Assembly (NCBI GenBank): GCA_951217055.1 | Contig: OX578276.1 | Coordinates: 117,746,979-117,810,978 of the forward strand | Direction: 5' to 3' | Length of the DNA stretch: 64,000 bases | Origin: Gerris lacustris | Lineage: Eukaryota; Arthropoda; Insecta; Hemiptera; Gerridae | Shown: in pieces, positions 12,357 to 23,847 of the stretch | Numbering within the stretch: the first letter of the stretch is position 1 | Layout of the letters: every line of letters starts with the position of its first letter | Made by a program: the position numbers and the translations under genes | The notes under the pieces: generated by a model | What the model was told of the DNA's origin: nothing | What the model saw: the letters and a program-made list of their open reading frames with translations, nothing else | Database searches by the model: none

Positions 12357-13255
12357 TATATACAGGGTGTAGTATTTCAGTTTCATTTGGAGCAAAAAAG
12401 TTTGTATAAGCTTATATATTCAGAACAATCATAATAAATAATATGATGGAGTAATGAATTTTAGCTCCAAATTCAAATTTATTGACATAACTGTCATAAA
12501 AAAAATGTATGACGGTTCCGACGATTTTGATTTACGGCTTATAAATTGTAGTCCATTTAAATAAGAATGTAGATTATAGTTATAATTATAAGTAATCTTC
12601 CCGAGACGAGAAACATCTATTTTTCGAGATATTTATAAAAAATAAATCTGATTTTTTTGAAAATCGAAAATATATATTTGACATATCAATTAAAAGATAT
12701 TATAGAATTTACGTACTTTATCAATATACTTTTGAGTGTTATAAATGTTTGATTTTTTACAATTGGCTATACTTATACTCCCCCTATAAAATTGAAAAAA
12801 AAAAAAACAACCTATAAAATGAGCAGCACTGAGTCAGCTGTTTACTACACATTTGAAGTTAATATGCTTAGGAAAATTCAATATTGAGCATGTAGGGAGT
12901 CTATGGGGGAAAAAACCCGGCAAGTGGTATACGGGGCAAAAAAGTTTATGACTCTATGTCTACTATATATGACTTTAATTAAATTTTTTAATAAACAAAA
13001 CGCAATATTGAATTTATTATAAACATATCATTTTATCATTTTCACTTCATCTGACCCCGAAGACCGAGAAAGAGGGGCAGGGGTGAATTTTGTAAGTTGT
13101 AGGGGCGCATTTTCTAAAGTTACGGGGGGCGCCGTATTTTCGCATTTTCTTAGTTCAGCCACTGTTCAGATTTTTTTTTCTCTCGGCGTGGCGCCCTTTC
13201 TAAGCCGGCGCCTGGAGCAAATTGCTCTAACTGCTCCACGGTAGTTACGCCACTG

Positions 13256-13545
13256 AGCTTGGATGAGCCTTGATTTGTTTCCAATCAATCCTTTCCTTTG
13301 CTACTGATCTCTATTCTCTTTCTCTAATCTGTAGCATCTTGAAATCAACCTCATGCCATTGATCCAGTAATGCCGGAGTCTTTCTCTTTGTCAATCTCCA
13401 TTTAACTTAGGCATGTAAAATCTTCTTTGGCATCCTGCCATCCTTCATGCTCTTTCATTGGCTGTTATTAAAGTCCAAGACTCAGCTCCTTACACCACTA
13501 CAGGCCATACTAGTGCCTTTTAAAGTCTTAATTTTATTTCCTAGT
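13256..13545 (-). pseudogene. LINE reverse transcriptase C-terminal remnant
   Basis: The minus strand encodes ALVWPVVV*GAESWTLI (13461-13517, a stop where Tyr is usual) and, after frameshifts, a basic stretch ending VAKERIDWKQIKAHPS (near 13262). Both blocks are characteristic of the C-terminal part of non-LTR retrotransposon polymerases (VVLYGAESWTL and WR...QAKAHP motifs). hAT1 inserted a few codons after this end. The catalytic RT domain is not present. Confidence 0.7.
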
Positions 13546-13682
13546 GAACAGACGTGATTTTAATTAGGCGAGCAATGCATAATTAGCACTATTTAACCGC
13601 AATTAGCCCTTTATAATCAATACAATTTTTAACTGTGTTTTGTTCCAACCTATAAATAAAACTCTGCACATTTTTGTTACAG

Positions 13683-13763
13683 ATGTTTGCAGCAGCTGCT
13701 ACATATCTTGTCATACTGGTGCAGTTTAGTCCTGCTGCACCATCAACTGACATATCAGTTTAG
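13683..13763 (+). CDS. Gustatory-receptor-like C-terminal exon
   Basis: After a pyrimidine-rich stretch and an AG acceptor (TTTTTGTTACAG), an 81-bp frame reads MFAAAATYLVILVQFSPAAP and then six residues to TAG. Insect gustatory receptors (7tm_7 family) end in a short last exon with the signature TY-hydrophobic-QF, here TYLVILVQF at the tail of the last membrane helix. The acceptor would be phase 0, as usual for this exon. No upstream receptor exon was found on this strand in the window, so it may be an orphan exon left by transposon insertions, or the rest may lie outside. The call rests on one short motif plus the splice site. Confidence 0.5.
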   Translation: MFAAAATYLVILVQFSPAAPSTDISV

Positions 13764-13993
13764 TTGAAGCACACTAAAAAAAAAAAAAAATCTCTCTAAT
13801 ATCTTTAAAATGTACATAAAAATAAAGGTTAAGTTCTACAGCCTTACTTTTTTTCTTATAACTGGTTTGAAATACAATAATCTCCTTTATTAAAAATATC
13901 ACTGCATCGCTTTTAAGACAAAAAAAATTAGCTTATAATAGGTATTTGTTACAGTAGTGCTGCTTATAATGTGTATTTATGTATGATATTATA

Positions 13994-14869
13994 CAGGGTG
14001 TGGCAAAAGTTCGGCAACGGCTAATTATCTCCGTTAATATTTGATATATCAAACTGCGGTTTGTTGCAATCTTCATCATGCATAAAAAACTACTTTTTTT
14101 TGGTGGGTACCCATTTTCCCGCCTTTTTGATTGCCGCCATATTGGATTCAACTTTAAAATTTCAAATTGGAACCCCTATCCTGTGGTACATATTTGGAAA
14201 GGTCTTGGAAAAAGAAAACATTTGCCGCAAACCAGAGCTTTTTATCTTTCGCCGTTTCAAAATGGTGCCCAGTTGAAATTACAAAAATTTTTAGCGTTAA
14301 ATTACAGCCAATGTAAAGGTTTTAGGGGGAAAAAAATGCAACATTAAATTTCTTATTTTAGGGTAAAAAATAAAAGTTTAACGCTTTTTTTCTAAATATT
14401 TATTTTTATGTGGTTGCTTTAGCAACGCACATAGTCATTTTACTTTCGCAACCGAAAATGTAATTAAAAATATTTGTTTAACCAATTTTGAATTTTTGAG
14501 TTTAAAATAGGATATTTTACTCTTAAATTGTTTTTCTCTTAAAGCTTTATTTTAGCAGCAATCAAGCGTTGAAAATAGTAATTTTGAAATTTTAACTGGC
14601 CGCCATTTTGAAACGGCGAAAGATAAAACGCTCTGGTTTGAGGCAAATGTTTTCTTTTTTCAAGGCCTTTCCAAATATGTATCACAGTATAGAGGTTCCA
14701 TTTTGAAATTTTAAAGTTGAATCCAATATGGCGGCAATCAAAAAGGCGGGAAAATGGGTACCCACCAAAAAAAAGTACTTTTTTATGCATGATGAAGATT
14801 GCAACAAACCGCAGTTTGATATCTCAAATATTAACGGAGATAATTAGCCGTTGCCGAATTTTTGCCAAA
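13994..14869. repeat. Palindromic element P2
   Basis: It starts CAGGGTGTGGCAAAAGTTCG. The arm 13994-14290 is the reverse complement of 14570-14869, around an AT-rich loop. The right end stops at TTTTTGCCAAAA without the CACCCTG terminus. Similar 80-residue open frames on opposite strands (14078 and 14790) are reflections of the palindrome. Confidence 0.85.
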
Positions 14870-15904
14870 ATAATGATCAAAGCTCATAATTTACTTTACT
14901 ACAACTAGCTGGCTAATGGTATAATTGCTAATATCCTTATGTATAATAAGGTTTTCTGTTGTCTAGGATCAACACACAGTCAACGTTCATTAAGTTGAAG
15001 CAAAAGGGGTTAGGGGAATCCTAAATCTAAATGTTGATGATGTAGAAATTATACATTTATTTATAAGCAAAACACCCAACTAACTCACTGAGAAAACAAA
15101 TAATCAATGCATTAACATTTGGAACAATACATATTTTTGGCACCTTCAAACTAACATCTATATTTTAGCAGGCATTTATAGGTTCTCCTTGAACAAGAAT
15201 AAATTATAACCTATAGTTAATTATTGACCTATTCACTGTGTCAATTGAAGTCATAAGGACCACTTGATAAATTTGTTTGATGTCAGAAAAGTTAGAACAA
15301 GATAGAGCTGTGAAATTCAGCTTTCCTGTTTCGGCTTAAATCAGGAAAAATTAAGATCAGAGAACAAAAACATCATAAAGCTGGACTATAAGACAGATAA
15401 ATTTAACAAATTATCAATTATTATTTTAAGAATCACTTAGTTTCCCCTTGGGTGGCGAAGAGGTTGTGCATATCTGTCACAAGGACAGATTAGACGTGCA
15501 AGAAAGTCTTGAAATTCACAAAGCAATAATACCGCCATAGCCCTAACGTTGACCTCTGCTAACGTAAGTACTAAACTAGTCTAGTTCCGTGACATTTTCA
15601 GATGTCTCCACTGCGTGCCTTACTTCTTAATCTCTCCAGCTCGTCGTTTCCAAGTAAGTTTTGTTTTTCTAGAACATAGACTGTCTGATAGACCTGGTTA
15701 CTAGGCACTAGGGGGACCTGGTTCTAGGTTACTAGGCAGTCGTTTTGTTTTTAATGTTTTTATACCCGTTTGACTGACCGATATGCCTACCAACATTTCA
15801 TTTGTCATTTTGACAGACTGATGTGCCAGTTTTTCTGTTATATAAGCTTATTATTGAAGTGAAACTTTTTTAGCAGCTGTAGAGTGAATTTGTTTGATGT
15901 AGCG
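14870..15904. other. AT-rich spacer with a possible retroelement 3' fragment
   Basis: Mostly featureless. On the plus strand 15474-15535 reads CHKDRLDVQESLEIHKAII, which resembles the RLD-LESLEI-K block near the 3' end of some arthropod retroelement proteins (Penelope-like or LINE). It is short and ends in stops, so this is a weak suggestion. 15694-15735 carries a short direct repeat (CTGGTTACTAGGCA and close copy). Confidence 0.3.
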
Positions 15905-15912
15905 AAATCGTG

Positions 15913-16115
15913 GGCTAATCCGGATTGTACGTGCCCTCGAAATTTCTTCGAGTTGGACCTCTACCTGGTTTATACACAGGAGGGTTGTTTTTCTTAAGGA
16001 AATGAGCACCCGGAGTGGCTATTGAAAATTCAAGGGTACACAAAGGTTTTTAATTTAATATGCGGGATTTTATCACCTAACCTCAAAGTGGGGGCACGTA
16101 CAATCCGAATTTACC
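15913..16115. mobile_element. 203-bp MITE with 8-bp TSD
   Basis: Terminal inverted repeats share CGGATTGTACGTGCCC (left end at 15913) and GGGCACGTACAATCCG (right end to 16115). The element is flanked by identical AAATCGTG at 15905-15912 and 16116-16123. The short length and lack of ORF make it a MITE; the 8-bp duplication would fit hAT-type transposition. Confidence 0.8.
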
Positions 16116-16164
16116 AAATCGTGTATTTGGTATTTACCAATCAAAAAAGTGGGAAATGAGGTAT

Positions 16165-16300
16165 ACATAAAATGTTTTTGTTGATTTTGGTTGTATTTAA
16201 GGTGTATTTCAAAAATCCGATTGATGCCACTCCGCCAACCTTGAGCAATTTGAGAAATTCAAGATGGCGGCCAATATGTACTTAATTATTGGTATGCTTT
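16165..16300 (+). repeat. Left inverted repeat flanking the PIN-like gene
   Basis: GTATACAT at 16161 followed by GATGCCACTCCGCCAACCTT and TCAAGATGGCGGCCAATA reappears in reverse complement at 24700-24840 (GATGCCACCTTGTCACCCTT, TCAAGATGGCGGCAAATA). The two copies bracket the decayed ORF at 16591-23847 and face each other, as terminal inverted repeats would. Similarity is imperfect, roughly three in four bases by eye. Confidence 0.55.
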
Positions 16301-16590
16301 TTGCGATTTTATTGGAACACTGGAGTGTAATACATAATTTTTATATTTTTCTTTAGCCTTGGAAAATTACACTAAGACATATATAGGAACTATCCATCAA
16401 AAGTTGTTGTGAGAGCCGCTTTTCATTTATACCTATAAATGTAAATCGGCTCCATTTACCATTTTATATGCATACATATGTCCTTATTATATATAGAAAA
16501 ACCTGACTAAAACGGAAACTTGTCATCGATCATGTGTCCCTACATATACATCAAAAACCCATATCGCCCGTTTTCTTAAGCAACAAAGTG

Positions 16591-17028
16591 ATGTCCAAGA
16601 AGAAGTACCTAGATCAAAGAAGACCACGTAGCTTGCGTTCCTCAAACTCATTTAAATTTAGGCGCGATTGCTGTTTATGTAAGGAGGAGTGTATAGATCG
16701 AGACCCAAAAAATCCAAAGCGCTATAATCATTTTTTCTTGGTTAGGACACTTGAAATTAAGAAAAAAATATTAGACGCGTGCAATAAGCGGAAGGATAAA
16801 TGGGCTGATGAAGTGAAGACAACGGTTTTAGGAGCAACTAGCGACTTGCATGCTGCTGATGCAAGATACCACTGGAAATGTTTGCAGTTATTTCTAAGCA
16901 ATAGAAACATAAACGCAGCTTCTAATAAGGCCCCGGATTCTGTGTCAAATAACGACATTGCGTTTAAAGAGGTCATTAAAGCAATGTCTAAAAATGAAAC
17001 AGAGACATGGAACAGTGTTGAACTTTAT
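16591..17028 (+). pseudogene. Uncharacterised PIN/CXC-family protein, N-terminal part
   Basis: ATG at 16591 opens MSKKKYLDQRRPRSLRSS, followed by CCLCKEEC and, 60 residues later, DLHAADARYHWKC. This Cys/His pattern is the likely zinc-binding N-terminus of a large uncharacterised family found in many copies in arthropod, cnidarian and fish genomes. An upstream in-frame GTG gives no reason to extend the start. The frame ends in a stop supplied by the palindromic insertion at 17029 and resumes at 20098 (ELY then SLYLLFGG). It is intronless, which fits a transposon-borne gene. Not functional here. Confidence 0.7.
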
Positions 17029-17436
17029 TAGTCCAGGCAACGAAAGAAAAATAGGGGAAAAAAGTCCTACAGGAACGACATTTGGTATAGATGTAGGGAG
17101 AGGTATCTTGAACAACAGACTAAAAGTTCACAAGGGTGGGAGGCTTGGCAAAGTGGGGGGAGGGCCGTAAAGGTCCCACTTTTTCGTTTTTTGTGAATAT
17201 CTCAAAAACTAAAGCCTCCAGCTAAAACATGGTCGAGTCCAAAATTATTTTATATAAAATTCTCTACAAAAAAGGTCCAATTCATTATTTTGCTAGGATC
17301 AATAGGCGAAGAGATACAGAGGGGGAAATATCGAAATATAATATAATATAAAATAATATTCAGTACGGAAGTATAGACTACACTTATAAAATTTGTCTCA
17401 ATCAGTATAGGGGGTATGGACAAACTCAATGGTCTA

Positions 17437-17885
17437 AAGTCTAAATGTTGGTCGTCGAGTGGAGGTCTGTTAGAGCAAGCGCCTTGGCATTTAGGCGACA
17501 GGATTCATACGCGGTGCACTTTGTTGTACTTGTATAACCATGTTGAACAACAAAATACCCCACAGGGTGTAATTTATTGTACTTGTACAGTACAGTACAC
17601 CCAATTTGAACAATATAAACCACTCACGGTGCAATTTGTTGTACTTACGTCGACAGTTGGGCGTCTATGAATAGATTTATAACCGGTTCTCCCTCTTCGT
17701 CTTAGTCCTTCCTTACACCCCCTCCCCTTACCTGATAACCTTACTCAAATCATTATATACAGTTTCAAGAATCATCGTCTATAATAGTGCAGTAAACATA
17801 GGTTTTGACCTCGAAAAAATTAGTACAAGCTAGCAACTTGGTGAAGTTGTACTACGGCCGCCATATTGAAAAATGGCGGCTGATT
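17437..17885 (+). repeat. tRNA-headed SINE-like insertion
   Basis: 17450-17519 resembles a tRNA: A-box-like GTCGAGTGGAGG, an anticodon arm around CGCCT...AGGCG, and B-box-like GATTCATACGCGG. It is followed by three imperfect repeats of GTGCACTTTGTTGTACTTG (about 17513, 17567, 17629). This stretch interrupts the left arm of P3 and is missing from the right arm, so it arrived after the palindrome formed. The SINE nature is inferred. Confidence 0.5.
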
Positions 17886-18439
17886 TTCGGTTGTTTTAGG
17901 CTTGTGATACCTTAAATATTGTAGATAGAAAAAAAAGTTTCAAATAATAACTGTAGAATACTATAAAATAAACAAATTTTGTAATCGTAACTTTTTCTCT
18001 AAACTTAACAGGTTTAGAGTTATTAACGATTTAGTCTTATTAGTCCATGCAAAAGAGACCATATGGGTCGTTGCCTGGGAGAATTCATGGTAGTTTTGGA
18101 AGTGGGCTCATTTATGGTTTTTTGGATCGCTTGGTATTTTTTTTAAAATAAATATATGTGTTTGTTGTTTTGGGAAAAATAAATATATCTCCGAAAAGAA
18201 GACAAAATTTGCAACAAAAACTATTCTATGGTATTTTTGCCTGGGCTGAACAGGGTGGCGCTGGCGCGTCTCGGAAAATGTGCCTCGGTGCGGCGGGGCA
18301 CTTGTACTTTGTACAAGTGCTTTGTACAAGTCCTTTGTACTTTTACTTAAGTGATTTGTACTTGTACTTTGTACTACGTGACTCCCCATAAGCCCTCCTG
18401 TCGTTTCCATTCGCTCTCCTGTCTTAGGAGCACTGAGGC

Positions 18440-19457
18440 CAGTGGCGTAACTAAGAAATCCGGCGCCCCCCCGCAGCTTTTGAAAATGCGCCTCCTATAG
18501 CTAACAAAATGTACCCCCCCCCCCCCCCCTCTACTTCTTTTTGTAAAAATAATTTATTTTGCAACTTATTTAATTTGCAAAAAGATTATTATTTTCTATT
18601 TTTTTAAATGCTCGTGTACTCGAGTACAGTACTATTACAGTAATTATTTTATTTTTATTCCTTGATAAAAGTAGTAAAATAAATATAAATTGATGAAAAC
18701 AAATCAACAACCTTGCTCCTCGCTTGAAGACTTGAACTGGAATATCTTATTCACATATACAGATGCACATAAAGCCACTGAATACCTAATTAAGAAACTA
18801 AAAGACAATATACAACTATGCACATCTATCTGCCAATTAATGTGGCACATAGCTTCCTCGCGTCCTATTTTGTATTCTTTAATGATTTTATGATTTTAAA
18901 ACTTATTATTGTTGAATTTATTTCATTGATATAAAGAGGTTGTGATAGGCAAGAAGAAGTAAGGGGGGTTAAGAAAGAAAGAAATACATATTATATAGCA
19001 AAGACCAGCTGTAGAGAAAGAGATGGAAGTATAACTTGTTAAAGTTTGGAACAGATTTCCTTATCTAGTACAGCTAAAACCCGATTAGATAAAAAAAATT
19101 TTAGTTGTAATAAACACTTTGATCTCCTGCCAGTCGAAAATGAAGAAGGGAGTCCGATATACTTACCCATGTTATTATAGGTATAGTGACACTTAACTAG
19201 AAAACCAAACTGAGCAATAAACTCTAAACCATACCATATCATATCATTCTCACCCTGTTTAAATTCTATTATTATATATCTCTCATTTATTTTCATCTCC
19301 CAAAAATAAATTTTATTAAAATAATTCCGCCCACATAGAGTTTCTATTAATTTTTATTATTAAATATAAATATTATTGTTTATTCATTTTTCGGCGCCCC
19401 CTAGAGCAGGCGCCCCCCCGCGCCGCGGGGTTGGCGGGGGCGCTATTTACGCCACTG
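18440..19457. mobile_element. hAT element (hAT2) with perfect 8-bp TSD
   Basis: CAGTGGCGTAACTAAG (18440) pairs with TTTACGCCACTG (to 19457), flanked by ACTGAGGC at 18432-18439 and 19458-19465. The ends are C/G-rich (CGGCGCCCC; GGGGGCGC) and the interior is AT-rich without transposase. An 18841-18868 stretch (TGTGGCACATAGCTTCCTCG) recurs in intron 3 of the host gene at 32255. Confidence 0.9.
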
Positions 19458-20097
19458 ACTGAGGCAAATCTTCTGAGACGCGCCAGCGCCACCCTGTTCT
19501 GCCTAGGCAAAAATGCCATAGAATAGTTTTTGTGGCAAATTTTGTCTTCTTTTCGGAGAAATATTTATTTTTCCCAAAAACACTTTTTTGGGGGGTTCCA
19601 TTACAAAATTTGTTTATTTCATAGTATTCTACAGTTATTATTTGAAACTTTTTTTTCTATACACAACCTTATTGATGAAGGCTACCAACCTTTAGATCAT
19701 TTTATTTGTGCATACCCCCTATACTGATTGAGACAAATTTTATAAGTGTAGTCTATACTTCCGTTCTATATTATATTATATTTCGATATTTCCCCCCTGT
19801 ATCTCTTCGCCTATTGATCCTAGCAAAATAATGAATTGGACCTTTTTTGTAGAGCATTTTATATAAAATAATTTTGGACTCTACCATGTTTTAGCTGGAG
19901 GCTTTAGTTTTTGAGATATTCACAAAAAACGAAAAAGTGGGACCTTTACGGCCCTCCCCCCACTTTGCCAAGCCTCCCACCCTTGTGAACTTTTAGTATG
20001 TTGTTCAAGATACCTCTCCCTACATCTATACCAAATTTCACTTCTGTAGGACTTTTTTCCCCTATTAAGCTATTTTTGGTCTTCATTTCCTGGACTA

Positions 20098-23000
20098 TAT
20101 TCATTATATTTATTGTTTGGTGGAGAAACAGGACGTAAAACGTTCATGATAAATCTTTCGGACCATTTTGGAAAAGATCTGTTAGTCATATCATCTCCTG
20201 GAATAGCAAGTCTTGTTATGTTTCGCAAACGTTGCGCTATGTCATTGTTGTCTACTGAAAAAGATGACAATTTTGTGTCCGAAAATATTGCATGTTTAGC
20301 TGATGTGATTCGGAAGGAAAGTACCAAGACTGAAAAATCTAATTACCATATTAGAATTAATTATGAGTCAATCAAAAATGAGTGTAGTCCTACTCTTCTG
20401 AACTTATTATTGGAGTTAAAAATTCCAGATCTAGCGGCAATTACAATTGGCAGTATTGTAGCAAGTTGTCTCAAGAAGAGTCCTGTTCAATTACAAGTTG
20501 CATTTTCTAATATGATACAAAAAAAGAGTATTATTAAAGAATTAAGCAATTTTAAAATTACCACCACTTACGATGAACACAAACGCTTTCGGGCATCAGT
20601 TGCTAAATATTGTAGTGGTAACCACGTTCTAAGAGGAATTTCGACAGGCCCAGGACTAATTCAGGCTGTTGGGGACAATTTTGATGCCACTATTTGTTCT
20701 GAAAATGGACTACAGCAAACACATGCAATGGGAATGATTTTAACCAAATTTACAGATAGCGACAAAAATAAGGAACAAAACAGACAAATTTTAATTCCAC
20801 GTATTCCCAAACTAGAAGTATCTCTTTCTCCTGAGCCAGATATTTCAATTTCAAGATATAATGGTATTAAAAAAGTACCAATGCCTGTAGTTTTCACAGC
20901 ACCTCCTATCTCTACCTTAAAGAAATTAGCTTTTGAAAAATGTCAAATGATCTCTTTGGCCCATGCGAAAAAAAAGACTTTTTATTTTTTAAATCCGTGA
21001 TTAACATTGAGAAAACTCCAGAATATCATGGCTTTAATACAGAATTGGCTTGACAAGCACAAAGCAATTTATCGGAAGCAACAGAGATAATGTATCTACC
21101 GCTAATCGATCTACCCCTAACAAATCACGACACCGTTTTAACTTCATTATTAGAGGTACAAAAGTTGACGGAAAAATGCGGGCAATCGTTTATAGTATTC
21201 ACAGCAGATCAAGCTATATATAAAGTTGTTGTAGATATTATTTGGAACAATCCTGAAAAGTTTGCGAGTTTTGTACCAAGGCTTGGTGGCATGCATATGC
21301 TAATGTCTTTCGTTGGGTGTATTGGAACTCTCATGGCTGGCAGGGGCTTGATAGAAATCCTTGAAAGTTCTTTTGCAGGAGCATTAAAAATGCTAAGCGG
21401 AAAAAAATTCCCACAAAACATAAGAGCCTTACGACTTGTAACCGAAGAAATTTTACGTCCATTGTTTATGGAACATGATATTACAGATTTTGATTCCTTA
21501 ATACAGTTGTTAGATATTAAAAGCAATAAAAGCAGAACCAGTCGTTTGTGGATTGACTGTTTAATTAAGCCAGTCCTACTTATTATAAACTTTGTGCGGG
21601 CTGAAAGGGAAGCTGATTGGTGCCTTCATTATTATTGTCTTGAGAAAATGTTGCCGTATTTTGCTTCTGCTGGACACTAGAATTATTTGCGTTATACATT
21701 TGTATATCTTACTTTTATGGATAAAATGCCTTACAAATGTTTTGAGTCGTTTCTAAAGGGAGAGCATGTCATGCGACATAAACCTGGAGTCTGGAACGGA
21801 ATATGGTCCGATATGATGATCGAAAGCACTTATATGAGATATGGACATGGAGGGCGAGGCATCTCTCTAACTGGTCTTACATTAAAAAGCTCAGCAGTAA
21901 AACGGTGGGCTCTGTGCATGCATGTAACCAGTCAGTTAGAGAGCGATGTTTGTAGTCTAGCAAAGCAAGAAGAAGAAAATAATATTCTCCTTATATCATA
22001 AAGAAGAAGGACAAGCAAGGATTATCAAAGATGCTCAAGATCGGAATAACATAAGAAGAAAACTTGAACATTGCATACAACCTTTAAAAACCGAAGACCA
22101 TCCCGAAGGTTTTTCTTAATATTGTGTCTGGAAGGATTTCGTCAAGTTCTGTTAACGTAGACAATTCACACGTTTTAGGTTTGGCGATTTTACAAAAATT
22201 TAAAGACTCTGGACTTCTGGAAGATTAGAAGGGTTTTATGCATCACTGCATAAATCTGTTGTGAATATGGACGAAAAAAAAAAAACTGATAAGGCTGAGA
22301 ATCCAGTTATTTTAGATCCAGCATTATTGTATTCTCTAGTAATTGCTCTTCAGGCAAACCGAGACATGAAAATGGTTGACATACTTAAATATGAGTTAGC
22401 ATCAGTTCCCCTCTCAATGTTTCAAGAAAATGGAACAATGCGAGAAGCAACTTGAAAATCAGACCTAATGAACACATTATCAGTCTCACAATCAACCAGA
22501 AACAATAACCCTCCATCTTTAATTATAATTGATGGCTGTGCTTTGCTATGGGCAATACATTGGCCAACTGAAGCAACAGTTATTGATTATCTTTATTTGT
22601 TCTTGCAAAAAGTTTAAGCACATCTAAAAGTAGCAGATATTAATTTAGTGTTCGATAAATACAACGAATATTATAGTATTAAATCTTCAACGAGAGCAAA
22701 TAGGGCCAAGCAAGTTTCAAGAAGGTTCGTGCTGACCGAGCAAACTCCACTGCCTCCACAAACGGCAGTTATAACGAATTCAGATAATAAAAAACAGCTG
22801 ATTGATTTGTTGTGCGTTTATATCACTAAGAGCATTGGAACGTTTGAACACCGTTTGGTTATTACCTATCAAGAATAGACATCTATTCAAATTCACAGAG
22901 GTCACAAGTCCGAGAGATCCGATTTAAAGTCCCAACATGAGGAGGCTGACATTGTGATCATACAGCAAATATTACGTGAAATTAAAAAAAATCCAAATTT

Positions 23001-23847
23001 ATTGGTGAACGTTCTTTGTGACGATACTGATGTGTTAGTTTTATTATTGTATTATTATTATTACTTGGTATGAAATTTAAATAATGAAATATATATGAAG
23101 TCTTTTCGGTCCTCACGTTCCGTGGTAGATATCAAGGCTTCAGTACTAAAACACAAGGAAATACAGCCTTCCCGCAGCCCACTCGCTGACTGGATGTGAT
23201 ACTGTGGCAACGCTATATGGTATTGGAAAGAAAAAAGCAATTAAGTGCCTTCAAATGGGTCTCAAACTGGAACATTTAGTTCATATCGAAAGCAGTTTTA
23301 ATGACAATAAAGGAGAGCACTACATTCATCGCCTCCTGTTACGGAGTACAACATACAACATGCCTCCACTATGACAGAAGCTCGAATATCTGTATGGGCG
23401 AAAAAAATTGGAAAGTCACAGTTAAAAGCTCCTCAATTTTCTTCTTTTCCGCCAACCAGTGAATGTTTTGCTGAAAATGTTAAAAGGGCACACTATCAGA
23501 CAGCTTTGTGGTTGTCGGCAAATAATTGTACTATACCAGATCTAGACCCAACATTGTATGGCTGGGAAAAAGATGAAGAAAGAAAAGAGCTTCAACCAAT
23601 AGCTTTACCACGGAATGTTGAATCTGCTCCTGATTTTGTTTTGATATGGCAAAGTGTATGTGCTATGTGCCGCTCAAAATCACCTTGTAAATCTTCAAAG
23701 TGTTCTTGTGTTAGAAGTGGAATATCGTGCAGCGTAATGTGCAACTGTCTTCAAAGAAGTGACCAAATTTGTTGCAATCCTCAAACCAAAATTGGACGGG
23801 CCGTGGAAGAAGAAGAAGAAAACTCTGGTAGCGGCGAAGAAGACTAA
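20098..23847 (+). pseudogene. PIN/FEN-like family protein with CXC tail, broken
   Basis: This continues the ORF begun at 16591. Recognisable family blocks in order: DNFDATICSENGLQQTHAMG (about 20670), FTADQAIYKVVVDIIW and PRLGGMHMLMSFVGCIGTLM (21200-21340), KGEHVMRHKPGVWNGIWSD and RGISLTGLTLKSSAVKRWAL (21757-21915), IIDGCALLWAIHWP (22525), VFDKYNEYYSIKSSTRANRA (22650), a HEEAD-IIIQQ block with VLCDDTDVLVLLLY (22940-23055), and HSLTGCDTVATLYGIGKKKA (23180-23240). The Cys-rich tail is CAMCRSKSPCKSSKCSCVRS...CNCLQRSDQICC (23654-23781). The GCD-GIGKK segment and acidic residues resemble PIN/FEN-type nucleases. Breaks: a frameshift near 20970; in-frame stops at 21051, 21678, 22453, 22615 and 22876; further frameshifts near 22000 and 23050-23150. 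No cellular role is known to me. Confidence 0.75.

Larger units (their letters stand above)
8436..13255. mobile_element. hAT element (hAT1) with perfect 8-bp TSD
   Basis: Termini CAGTGGCGTAACT (8436) and AGTTACGCCACTG (to 13255) are inverted repeats of the CAGTGGCG type seen in many hAT elements. They are flanked by identical AGCTTGGA at 8428-8435 and 13256-13263. Subterminal regions carry matching CGCCCTGGAGCAG/GGCGCCTGGAGCAA blocks. No hAT transposase is visible inside; the interior is mostly an inserted palindrome (8913-12356) plus about 0.9 kb of AT-rich sequence (12357-13255). Non-autonomous. Confidence 0.9.
17029..20097. mobile_element. Palindromic element P3 inserted in the PIN-like ORF
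   Basis: Ends TAGTCCAGG (17029) and CCTGGACTA (to 20097) are inverted repeats flanked by TAT on both sides. The outer arms 17029-17430 and 19700-20097 are reverse complements, as are 17886-18280 and 19465-19690. Removing the element plus one TAT joins the codons of the interrupted ORF in frame. Two later insertions lie inside: a SINE-like segment (17437-17885) and a hAT element (18440-19457). Between 18281 and 18431 sit short repeats of CTTGTACTTTGTACAAG. Confidence 0.85.

Noticed and set aside
13076..13200. Another hAT terminus at GCCACTG (about 13160)
   Set aside because: No partner terminus or target duplication; it lies in the subterminal GC-rich part of hAT1.
14078..14790. Two near-identical frames starting MHKK-LFFGGYPFSRLFDC
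   Set aside because: They arise from the two arms of palindrome P2; the similarity is that of the DNA, and no protein family is recognised.
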